A stretch of 24,582 nt of DNA from an uncultured Clostridia bacterium (lineage in GTDB: Bacteria; Bacillota; Clostridia; TANB77; CAG-508), in the NCBI GenBank assembly GCA_934141475.1, contig CAKPCG010000024.1, positions 1 through 24,582 on the forward strand, read 5' to 3'. Each line of letters starts with the position of its first letter. Position 1 is the stretch's first letter. Below, piece by piece: positions 17,297 through 24,285 of the stretch. A program made the translations under genes and the position numbers. The notes under the pieces were generated by a model. The model did not search any database. It saw only the letters and a list, made by a program, of their open reading frames with translations, and was not told the origin of the DNA.

Positions 17297-18388
17297 CTAC
17301 ACGTCTGAAACTTTTTTAATAATTCCGCAGACATTGTATAGCTCTAAAGGATATTCTTTAATTGGAACATTTTTTTCTACACAGAGTCTTTTTATATGTG
17401 CAAAATTATCAACAGAATTCAAATCTTTTACCAAGACCATATATGGAACTCTTCTCAAAAGCACTCTGGTTGTTTCTCCAACACCAGGTTTTATTTTAGA
17501 GATGTCATTAATTCCAAAGTTTTTGGCAATTGATTTTATTTCTTCAAGACCATTTTTATAGGTATCTGAATGGATTTCGTTTTTAAAGTAATTATAACTT
17601 ACTTTATCAAAATATTTACAAACAGTCTCTATAAACTCATTTGATCTGTCTTCAGAAGCAAGATCTGAGTAACATATTGCACCATGAAAATCTGATTTAG
17701 ATATAATGCCTTCTTTTAAGAACGTTCTGCTTATAAGACCACTTACTGTGGAATTTAAACAAGCACTTGGAATTAAAAAGTCCTCATGGGTTCCACATAA
17801 ATCCGTTATATAAGCTGGGTCTGAAAGAACAGCAAGACTTGGATCTAAATACGAATAAGAATTATTAGTATTTTTTAATAATTCACATTCTTTTTGCAAA
17901 ACTTCATTTATAGCACCTTTTCCAATCCAGCCATCTACAAATTGCAGGCCATAACTTCCATGCCTTGAAACTATATAATCCATAGCATTTTTGTCTATAC
18001 CCTTACCTCTTATAATAGAGATGCTGTAGTGAGGAACATTTAAATTATATTTATATTTAAAGAACCTCTTAATTAAAATGCCGATAGGTGTACCTGCCCG
18101 TGCAAGAGATACAATAACCAAATCACTTCTATATTTTTTGTATAATTTAGAAGAAAGAATAGCTACCGCATTAGCAGTTTTTAAAGAAAGTGTCTCTAAT
18201 GCTTCTTCATAAATTTCCATATATTTTGGACTTGGTTTATATTCTATTGGGAGCATTTCAGAGTAATGAACGCCTGCCTGAGTAAGTTTTTCCCGTTCAA
18301 AAATATCTAAAGGTGTAACAAGACCTGTAATATCTTTTAACAAAATTGTTACATCATCCTTAGAATAACTTGTTTTTACAAGATTCAT
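17297..18388 (-). CDS. StiP-type phosphoribosyltransferase-like protein with C-terminal PELOTA domain
   Basis: This 363-residue protein has two parts. Residues about 20-280 match the StiP/PRTase family of Ter operons: SLARAGTP at 94-101, HYSISIIRGKGID at 120-132, and the PRPP-loop-like FVDGWIGKGAI at 150-160 (usually FVDGWTGKGAI). Databases call some members cysteine protease StiP, but comparative work treats the fold as a phosphoribosyltransferase; I favour the latter. Residues about 296-363 match the PELOTA-type RNA-binding domain, with PGVGETTRVLLRRVPYMVLV. AGAGGAG begins immediately after the stop codon of the preceding PRTase gene and ends seven bases before the ATG, so translation is probably coupled. 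It may add a base-like group to PRPP as part of the predicted nucleoside-like metabolite pathway. Confidence 0.87.
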   Translation of the reverse strand: MNLVKTSYSKDDVTILLKDITGLVTPLDIFEREKLTQAGVHYSEMLPIEYKPSPKYMEIYEEALETLSLKTANAVAILSSKLYKKYRSDLVIVSLARAGTPIGILIKRFFKYKYNLNVPHYSISIIRGKGIDKNAMDYIVSRHGSYGLQFVDGWIGKGAINEVLQKECELLKNTNNSYSYLDPSLAVLSDPAYITDLCGTHEDFLIPSACLNSTVSGLISRTFLKEGIISKSDFHGAICYSDLASEDRSNEFIETVCKYFDKVSYNYFKNEIHSDTYKNGLEEIKSIAKNFGINDISKIKPGVGETTRVLLRRVPYMVLVKDLNSVDNFAHIKRLCVEKNVPIKEYPLELYNVCGIIKKVSDV

Positions 18389-18402
18389 TTATTTTCTCCT
18401 CT

Positions 18403-19596
18403 TTAATGTAAAGTATTTAATGTGATGCAGCTAATTGTGCTTGAGTTACAGCCAACAGCTTCAAGTGCAGAATAAATATCTATTAAAAATCCTTTGGTTG
18501 GAGTAACATTTGTAACAATATATACTCTATCATATTTTTTCAAGTTATAGATATAGGTTGTTCTTTCCTCATCATAGCAACTTGTAATATGAAATCTATT
18601 TTTAATAGCATATCCAGCAGCAGAAGATGCTTCTATTGGCGTTCTTGTTGTTGCATGAAACTGAACATCTAGTTTTAAATTGTTTTCGAGAATATTTCCG
18701 AATATCATTGGAACAAACATGTATTCCTCGGTTCCAAGTACCAAAACTTTCTCATTTGGCTTTGGAAGAGTAATCTTTTTAGATTTAAAAACTTCATTAT
18801 ATACAGCATTTACCGTATCTTTAAAGTCAACTGGAACAACTCCAATATTTGCAGTAGGAATGTCAAAAGTAACTTTTAAAATATTTGGGTTAACTTTATG
18901 TTTGCAAACTGCTTCATCTGGATTTGTTACTTTAACCGGAACAATAGCTTTCAAATTATTTATTTCTCCTTTCATAATGCAGAAGGTATTAATATTTAAT
19001 TTTGAAAACTTTTCCATCCATGCGGTATTTTGGCAGTTGAGAATTGATCCTACACTGTAATTACAGTTAACACCAATCGAATTTAATGCTTTTATGAAGT
19101 TCAAAATGGTGTTTCCTGTAGAAATTTCGTCATCCACAAAGATTATATGGTGGCAACTTTTAAGCTTTGTAATATCACCATAGAGCAGATGATTAGTTGC
19201 ATGAGAATGTTCTTCTTGAAATGTAAGAAGGGGTTCCTTATTTGGAATATTCTCACGTGTTGTCTGCATATAGTAAATGCAGTTTGGCATTCTGCTAGCA
19301 ATATAATTTCCAATTGCTGTTGCTGTTTCTGCAAAGCCAATTACAATTACTTTTTCACTTTCGTGAATAGAAGATTTTATTTGCAAAACAAGTTCCTCAA
19401 ATAAATCGATAGATTTAGATGGATTAACATGAAGATTTTTTCCCTGAAGAGGATTTACAAACAAAAAATCCCGCTTGGAATTTTTAATTCTTTTACAGAT
19501 AGTCACAACATCACTTAAAGAATATTTTTTGCTGTGATTTTCTGTAAATGTAACATAAGTGCTAATTGGGTTGTACATTGCTAAATTTTTCGCCAT
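18403..19596 (-). CDS. Phosphoribosyltransferase with TRSP domain, first gene of Ter metabolite operon
   Basis: This 397-residue protein combines an N-terminal type I phosphoribosyltransferase with a C-terminal TRSP domain. The PRPP-binding loop is FVDDEISTGNT at 153-163. VIVIGFAETATAIGNYIA near 83-100 is the first loop region, and FQEEHSHATNH near 126-135 is characteristic of the Ter-associated PRTase_2 group. The C-terminal part carries HATTRTPIEASSAAGY, where TRTP at 317-320 replaces the usual TRSP. AAGGAG lies eight bases before the ATG. It heads the operon with StiP-PELOTA and HAD, driven by a consensus-like promoter about 185 bases upstream. The family is predicted, not proven, to join a base-like moiety to ribose phosphate in a stress-induced nucleoside-like product. 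Confidence 0.87.
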   Translation of the reverse strand: MAKNLAMYNPISTYVTFTENHSKKYSLSDVVTICKRIKNSKRDFLFVNPLQGKNLHVNPSKSIDLFEELVLQIKSSIHESEKVIVIGFAETATAIGNYIASRMPNCIYYMQTTRENIPNKEPLLTFQEEHSHATNHLLYGDITKLKSCHHIIFVDDEISTGNTILNFIKALNSIGVNCNYSVGSILNCQNTAWMEKFSKLNINTFCIMKGEINNLKAIVPVKVTNPDEAVCKHKVNPNILKVTFDIPTANIGVVPVDFKDTVNAVYNEVFKSKKITLPKPNEKVLVLGTEEYMFVPMIFGNILENNLKLDVQFHATTRTPIEASSAAGYAIKNRFHITSCYDEERTTYIYNLKKYDRVYIVTNVTPTKGFLIDIYSALEAVGCNSSTISCITLNTLH

Positions 19597-19774
19597 ATGA
19601 TTTTCTCCTTTTTTATTTAGTTAATTAGTTAGATACAAAATAGTTTTTCTAAGTAAAATAAAAAACTAAAAATATAAATAGAATTTTATTTTACTATTGG
19701 AGAAAACTATTTTTTGATAATAAAAATCTCTCCTTTCATTATAAAATACTTATAAATAAAAAATGTCATTTAAC
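19597..19774 (-). promoter_or_regulatory. Long structured 5' leader of the PRTase-StiP-HAD operon
   Basis: The leader is about 178 bases long. An inverted repeat (arms 19637-19663 and 19684-19713) can form a long AT-rich hairpin whose one asymmetry exposes CTCCAAT. Reading the minus strand, TTTTCTCC (19706 to 19699) is exactly complementary to GGAGAAAA (19608 to 19601), the ribosome binding site of the first gene. An upstream orphan GAAAGGAGAG (19737 to 19728) could compete for the same CTCC. No ORF is assigned to the orphan site, though a ten-codon frame starts at an ATG immediately before it. Function is inferred from pairing only. Confidence 0.45.
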
Positions 19775-19780
19775 AGGAAT

Positions 19781-19809
19781 ATTATACCATAAAAATAACA
19801 GAAAATCAA
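19781..19809 (-). promoter_or_regulatory. Sigma-A promoter for the minus-strand Ter operon
   Basis: Read on the minus strand, TTGATT and TATAAT are separated by 17 bases, giving a start near 19774. It is divergent from the calcium ATPase promoter about 120 bases away, so both can share a control region. Confidence 0.8.
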
Positions 19810-19931
19810 CGTATTATGTAAAATATTAGCACATAAATATGCAAAATAGTAGTGCATAAATCGTTTTAAAATATGGTCAATTGAAAAAGTGAATTCAAGT
19901 TTTGAATATATATTAATAGTCTTAAAATATG

Positions 19932-19960
19932 TTGACATAAAATTAAAAACATGATATAAT
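19932..19960 (+). promoter_or_regulatory. Consensus sigma-A promoter for the calcium P-type ATPase
   Basis: Perfect TTGACA and TATAAT are spaced 17 bases apart. The ten bases at each end (GTTGACATAA and ATGATATAAT) are identical to the terD promoter, and a TGTAC lies seven bases after the -10 box in place of the terD promoter's TTGTACAA. Confidence 0.9.
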
Positions 19961-19966
19961 CCAAAG

Positions 19967-20129
19967 CTGTACGAAAGTTTTTCTTTAGTTGTACAAAATA
20001 TAAAGTACAACAAGTGTAACTGTTCGTGCTTACATACCAAAAGTATGTAAGTGTACATTGAAAATTTTATAAAAGGAGGCAAAAAAATTAACTGCAAACC
20101 AACAACAACCAATATTAAGGAGGAAAAAA
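19967..20129 (+). promoter_or_regulatory. Structured 5' leader of the calcium ATPase, candidate regulatory RNA
   Basis: The leader of about 163 bases can form three stems. GTACGAA (19969-19975) pairs with TTCGTGC (20023-20029) with one wobble, enclosing GTTGTAC/GTACAAC (19988-19994 with 20005-20011). A perfect CTTACATAC/GTATGTAAG hairpin with a CAAAA loop (20029-20051) follows directly. A competing pairing of TGTAC (19968-19972) with GTACA (19991-19995) would break the first two. Two ribosome-binding-like motifs follow (GGAGG near 20075, AAGGAGG near 20117); the second serves the ATPase. It does not match the yybP-ykoY manganese riboswitch as I know it. Confidence 0.5.
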
Positions 20130-23003
20130 ATGAAAACATTTGGTTTGACAACTAATCAGGCACTGGAAAATCGGAAAAAAGGAACCAACGAACTTTCACA
20201 GAGAGAACCGGCAAGCTTCTTTGAGATGTTCAAAGAAACTCTTGAAGATGAATGGCTCAAAATCTTAATGGTAGCATTAGCATTAGAGATTTTGTTTTTC
20301 ATCATCGGAAAAATTGTACCAGGTCTTGGTTCAACAGACTGGTATACACCAGTTTCAATCTTTCTTGCAATTGCAATTTCTTCGCTTGTTACAACATACA
20401 CTAACTACAAGCAGGATAGAGGTGCAAGAGCTCTCCAGCAGGAAGCAAACAATATTACTGTAAAAGTATACCGAGACGGAGAACTTGCAGAGATGTCTAT
20501 TAATGACATTGTACTTGAAGACTGTGTATATTTACAGGCAGGAGATAAAGTACCTGCTGATGGTATTTTACTTGATGGTTCACTTAAAATTGACCAGTCT
20601 GCTGTAAATGGAGAGTCAGAAGAAAGTGAAAAACTTGTATTAGGAGATAGACCTGTTCCAGATAGTAGCGATACTTATACAAAATATAAATGCTTCAGAG
20701 GAACTGTTGTTACATCAGGTGCGGCTGTTATGAAAGTAACAGAAGTAGGAGATGCCACAGTCCTTGGTAAAATTAACCAGTCCTTACAGGAAAAAGACGA
20801 TGCATCAACACCATCAGAAGAAAAAATGGCAAGACTTGCAAACTATATCGGAATTTTTGGTTATGTTGCAGGTGCTATTTCAATGGTACTGGGATTAATG
20901 TTAGACTTCAAGAAAGAGTCTGGTTATTCCATGTTAAGTACCATCTTATGGACAGTAATCGGATTTGCTGTTGCAAGCTTTTGCACAGTAGTGTCACATA
21001 AGATTTTACAGCCATTAAGAGAAAAAATTCCGGAAGCGGAAACAACAAGATATAAAGATGGTGCAAAAGAATTTTTTGCAACAAGTTTTAAATCATTAGG
21101 GTTTAAAGCTTTAAAAGGTTTAACCTTTGGAATTCAGCTTGCGGTTGCATTTATTGTATTTTCAGGAATGATTACTAAGTTTATGGGAATAAACTTCTTA
21201 TCAAGTGCTTATATTACACTTAGCTGTGTAATTTATGCAGTATCAATTGTAGTAATGGCAGTACCAGAAGGACTTCCTACAATGAATACTTTAGTTCAGA
21301 GTATGAATGTAGGAAAAATGAAAAAAGCAAATATTTTTGTTAAAAATCCAAAATCAATTGAAACAGCAGGATATTTAACACAGCTGTTCACTGATAAAAC
21401 AGGTACTTTAACAAAAGGTGTTATGCAGGTATCTAACATTATTACAGGAGATGCCAAAGTAATTGAAAAATTTATGGATTTAGACAGTAACGTGCGGGAT
21501 GAGATTGTTATAGGTGCAGGTGTAAACAATGAGGCTGTGATCGACAAAGATAAAAAGGCAGTTGGTTCAACAAGTACAGATAGAGCACTTATGAACTACT
21601 TTGAAGGCTTAAATATCAAAGTTGATAATTCTCTCGTAAAATCAAGAGAAGGATTTAACTCAAAGGTTAAGTATGCATCTGTTACAATGAATTCTGGTGA
21701 CAGATATATAAAAGGTGCACCAGATGTCATCATTAAAGGATGTGACTATTATGTAGGTCCATGGGGTATAGAAACTGAATTTTCAGAAGATGCCAAAAAG
21801 AAACTTGAAGAAGCTTGGTTCCAGCAGACTAACCGTGCAATGAGAGTAATTGCATGTGTAAAAGAAACTGCAGATGGCAAAAAAGTATTTATATGCTTAA
21901 TCTCAATTAGAGATGATGCAAGACAAGAGGTAAAACCTACTGTAGAAGTACTTAAAAATGCAGGAGTTGGTCTTACTATGGTAACAGGAGACTTAATTTC
22001 TACTGCAACAGCTATTGCAAAAGAAATTGGTCTTGTAAAAACTGACGAAGACATCTGTATTACTCATGAAGAGTTAGATAAAATGTCAGACGAAAGAATT
22101 TTGGAAATTCTTCCAAGATTAAAAGTAGTAGCAAGAGCTGTACCTTCAGACAAAGAACGTCTTGTAAGAATTGCAAGAAGTGCTGGTGAAGTTGTAGGAA
22201 TGACAGGTGATGGAATTAACGATGCTTCTGCACTCCATAAAGCAGACGTAGGTTTTGCAATGGGAGATGGTACAGAAGTTGCAAAAGAAGCGGGAGATAT
22301 TATTATTCAGAATAACTCCTTAACCTCAATTGCAGATGCCATTAAATATGGTAGAACAATGTCAAAATCTGTTAAAAAATTCCTTATCTTCCAGCTTACA
22401 GTAAATGTAAGTACTGTATTTACTGCAATCTTAGGAATGATTCTTGGATGGAGAACCATTTTCCTTACAATCCAGGTAATGTGGATTAACATGATTATGG
22501 ACAACTTAGCGGCTATTGCTCTTGGCCAGGAAGCGGCTAGAGATAGTTACATGTGCGAAAAACCGATTTCAAGAAAAGCAGAAGTACTTAATGGTTATGT
22601 AAAAACATCCATTGTTACAAGTGGTATTTTTATTACCATTATTTGTTTAGCAATTCTTGAAAACTTATTCGGCATTCACAGTTTAATTGGCTCTACAGAC
22701 GCAGATGTAATTAGGACATTTATGTTTGCAACATTTATCATGACAGTTATTTTCAACAGCTTAAATGTAAGAACAGAAAGCTTCAAACTCTTTGAGCATA
22801 TCAAAGAAAACAAGAGCTTTATTATCGTTATGTCTTGTGTAACATTAATTCAGGTACTTATTATCCAGATGGGTGGTAAAGTATTTGGAACTGTTCCACT
22901 TAGCTTAAAGAATTGGCTACTTGTAGTATTAATTGCTTTCTTAATTATTCCTATTGACATGATTCGTAAATTTGTTATAAAACGAATGGGTTTTGTGGAA
23001 TAA
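20130..23003 (+). CDS. Calcium-translocating P-type ATPase (PMCA-like) with membrane insertion
   Basis: This 957-residue P2-type ATPase starts seven bases after AAGGAGG. The actuator motif is NGES at 160-163, the phosphorylation motif DKTGT at 422-426, and the nucleotide-binding KGAP lies near 530. The hinge has TGD and MTGDGIND (691-698). Calcium-site residues are conserved: VPEGLP in M4 (Glu380) and Asn787/Asp791 in M6 (NMIMDNLAA). It should pump calcium (or a similar divalent ion) out of the cytoplasm at ATP cost. It is longer than usual bacterial PMCA pumps. Between M3 (about 239-258) and M4 lie two extra hydrophobic helices (about 271-293 and 331-350) joined by a basic soluble loop. Codon use is strongly CAG for Gln, like telA. 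The location beside TerD/TelA and PRTase genes suggests a role in the calcium-linked Ter response. Confidence 0.93.
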   Translation: MKTFGLTTNQALENRKKGTNELSQREPASFFEMFKETLEDEWLKILMVALALEILFFIIGKIVPGLGSTDWYTPVSIFLAIAISSLVTTYTNYKQDRGARALQQEANNITVKVYRDGELAEMSINDIVLEDCVYLQAGDKVPADGILLDGSLKIDQSAVNGESEESEKLVLGDRPVPDSSDTYTKYKCFRGTVVTSGAAVMKVTEVGDATVLGKINQSLQEKDDASTPSEEKMARLANYIGIFGYVAGAISMVLGLMLDFKKESGYSMLSTILWTVIGFAVASFCTVVSHKILQPLREKIPEAETTRYKDGAKEFFATSFKSLGFKALKGLTFGIQLAVAFIVFSGMITKFMGINFLSSAYITLSCVIYAVSIVVMAVPEGLPTMNTLVQSMNVGKMKKANIFVKNPKSIETAGYLTQLFTDKTGTLTKGVMQVSNIITGDAKVIEKFMDLDSNVRDEIVIGAGVNNEAVIDKDKKAVGSTSTDRALMNYFEGLNIKVDNSLVKSREGFNSKVKYASVTMNSGDRYIKGAPDVIIKGCDYYVGPWGIETEFSEDAKKKLEEAWFQQTNRAMRVIACVKETADGKKVFICLISIRDDARQEVKPTVEVLKNAGVGLTMVTGDLISTATAIAKEIGLVKTDEDICITHEELDKMSDERILEILPRLKVVARAVPSDKERLVRIARSAGEVVGMTGDGINDASALHKADVGFAMGDGTEVAKEAGDIIIQNNSLTSIADAIKYGRTMSKSVKKFLIFQLTVNVSTVFTAILGMILGWRTIFLTIQVMWINMIMDNLAAIALGQEAARDSYMCEKPISRKAEVLNGYVKTSIVTSGIFITIICLAILENLFGIHSLIGSTDADVIRTFMFATFIMTVIFNSLNVRTESFKLFEHIKENKSFIIVMSCVTLIQVLIIQMGGKVFGTVPLSLKNWLLVVLIAFLIIPIDMIRKFVIKRMGFVE

Positions 23004-23035
23004 TAAATAAAGAAATAAAAAAACAGTAACACAAT

Positions 23036-23080
23036 AAAAAAATCCCGACTAATACAGTTTGTATTAGTCGGGATTTTTTT
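23036..23080 (+). terminator. Strong intrinsic terminator after the calcium ATPase
   Basis: TCCCGACTAATAC pairs perfectly with GTATTAGTCGGGA around an AGTTT loop, extended by seven A and seven T. The T-run runs straight into the next gene's promoter. It also marks the right limit of the Ter island. Confidence 0.95.
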
Positions 23081-23081
23081 G

Positions 23082-23110
23082 TTGATATTTTTTAACATAT
23101 ATAATAAAAT
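23082..23110 (+). promoter_or_regulatory. Sigma-A promoter for the MYG1-family gene
   Basis: TTGATA and TAAAAT are separated by 17 bases, starting two bases after the terminator T-run. The leader would be only about 20 bases, enough for the GGAGG ribosome site. Confidence 0.75.
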
Positions 23111-23137
23111 AAGAAAAAACAAAATGGAGGAATTTTA

Positions 23138-24064
23138 ATGAATATAAAAATAACAAAAAACATAAAAGAAGCAAATTGCATAACACATGCAGGAACATTT
23201 CATGCAGATGAAATATTTGCAACATTAATACTTTCAAAAATAAAAGAAGAATTAGTTGTAATAAGATTAAATGAATTTAGAGAAGAAGAAAAAAATATAT
23301 TAAAAAATCAAGATTATATAGTATATGACATAGGAGGTGGACAATTCGACCATCATCAACAAGGAGGGAATGGACAAAGAGAAAATGGCGTAAAATATGC
23401 TGCTTGTGGTTTAATATGGAAAGAATTTGGAAAAAATTTGTTGCAAAAATATAATGTAAAAGAAGTTGAATATACTTTAAATTACATAGATAAAAATCTA
23501 ATACAGTTTATAGATGCAAATGACAATGGACAATTAACTAAAATAGATGCAGAATATAGAAATGTACATATATCTTACATAGTATCTTTATTTAATCCTA
23601 AATGGAACGAACAAATAGATAGTGATATAAAATTTATGAAAGCACTAGAAATATGTGAAAAAATATTTAATGAATTTTTAAATGACACAATTTCAAAAAT
23701 AGAGGCAAAAGACAAAGTAGAAATTGCAATAGAAAAAGCAAAAGACCAAATAATGATATTAGATGAATTCATGCCATGGAAGGAATTTTTACTAACATCT
23801 CAAAATAAAAAAGCCAAAGACATAAATTATGTTGTATTTCCATCTTCAAGAGGTGGATATAATGTATATGCAGTTCCAAAAGAATTGGGAAGTTTTGAAA
23901 ATAGAAAAAGTTTGCCAGAAAAATGGAGAGGACTAAGAGACGAAGAATTAAAAAAACAAACTGGAGTAAAAACAGCAAGATTTTGCCATAATGCAGGGTT
24001 TATTTGCAGTGCAGACACTAAAGATGGAGCTTTAGAGTTAGCTTATATTGCGAATGTAGAGTGA
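23138..24064 (+). CDS. MYG1-family metal-dependent hydrolase (UPF0160, DHH-like)
   Basis: This 308-residue protein, a full-length family member, opens with ITHAGTFHADE at 15-25. It has the DHH-like metal motif FDHHQQ with Asp71-His72-His73, then CGLIWKEFG, and near the end GLRDEEL and ARFCHNAGFICSA. MYG1 proteins are related to DHH phosphoesterases, and the eukaryotic member is reported as a 3'-5' RNA exonuclease. The bacterial role is not well defined. GGAGG lies seven bases before the ATG. It has its own promoter and sits just after the Ter island. Glutamine codons are 11 CAA to one CAG, the host pattern. There is no sign of a link to the Ter genes beyond position. Confidence 0.9.
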   Translation: MNIKITKNIKEANCITHAGTFHADEIFATLILSKIKEELVVIRLNEFREEEKNILKNQDYIVYDIGGGQFDHHQQGGNGQRENGVKYAACGLIWKEFGKNLLQKYNVKEVEYTLNYIDKNLIQFIDANDNGQLTKIDAEYRNVHISYIVSLFNPKWNEQIDSDIKFMKALEICEKIFNEFLNDTISKIEAKDKVEIAIEKAKDQIMILDEFMPWKEFLLTSQNKKAKDINYVVFPSSRGGYNVYAVPKELGSFENRKSLPEKWRGLRDEELKKQTGVKTARFCHNAGFICSADTKDGALELAYIANVE

Positions 24065-24199
24065 ACATTATAGATATATTAGAGATGGCTGTTTAAGATT
24101 TTTTATGATAATTATGTTATAAATGAAATTATAATTATTTGATTAGAAAAGATTAAAAAATATAGAAGAAGATGATGAGGAATTTTTATAAAAGTATAC

Positions 24200-24228
24200 T
24201 TGTAAAAAAAGTAAAAGTATTATACAAT
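24200..24228 (+). promoter_or_regulatory. Probable promoter for the prepilin-like gene
   Basis: TTGTAA and TACAAT are separated by 17 bases, about 58 bases before the start codon. The rest of the 221-base gap (24065-24285) is AT-rich and shows nothing else I can support; there is no clear terminator after the MYG1 gene. Confidence 0.55.
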
Positions 24229-24285
24229 ATGAAAGTAAAAATAAAAAGGTATAAAATACCAAAGAAAAAAGAGGGAGGAACAAAA

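Larger units (their letters stand above)
14532..23080. other. Ter stress island of foreign-like composition
   Basis: The segment holds terD, telA, HAD, StiP-PELOTA, PRTase-TRSP and the calcium ATPase, bounded by a consensus promoter and a strong terminator. Glutamine codons are 25 CAG to one CAA in telA and almost all CAG in the ATPase, against 11 CAA to one CAG in the MYG1 gene just outside. Sampled 60-base lines have 24 G+C (15661-15720, telA) and 22 (20521-20580, ATPase) against 11 (2041-2100, glycosyltransferase). No integrase, transposase or flanking direct repeat was found. The minus-strand genes are less biased. Confidence 0.6.

Noticed and set aside
17297..18388. Annotation of the StiP protein as a cysteine protease
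   Set aside because: Motifs SLARAGTP and FVDGWIGKGAI fit a phosphoribosyltransferase fold better; no Cys-His pair stands out.
19712..19739. Ten-codon frame MKGEIFIIKK in the minus-strand leader
   Set aside because: It has no ribosome site before its ATG and no regulatory codon run; kept only as part of the leader description.
19750..20151. Minus-strand 133-codon open frame across the divergent promoter region
   Set aside because: It overlaps both promoters and the ATPase leader, has no ribosome site and reads as random AT-rich sequence.
14475..23100. Search for att sites, direct repeats or integrase at the Ter island edges
   Set aside because: No repeat of convincing length and no recombinase gene was seen, so no mobile element is claimed.
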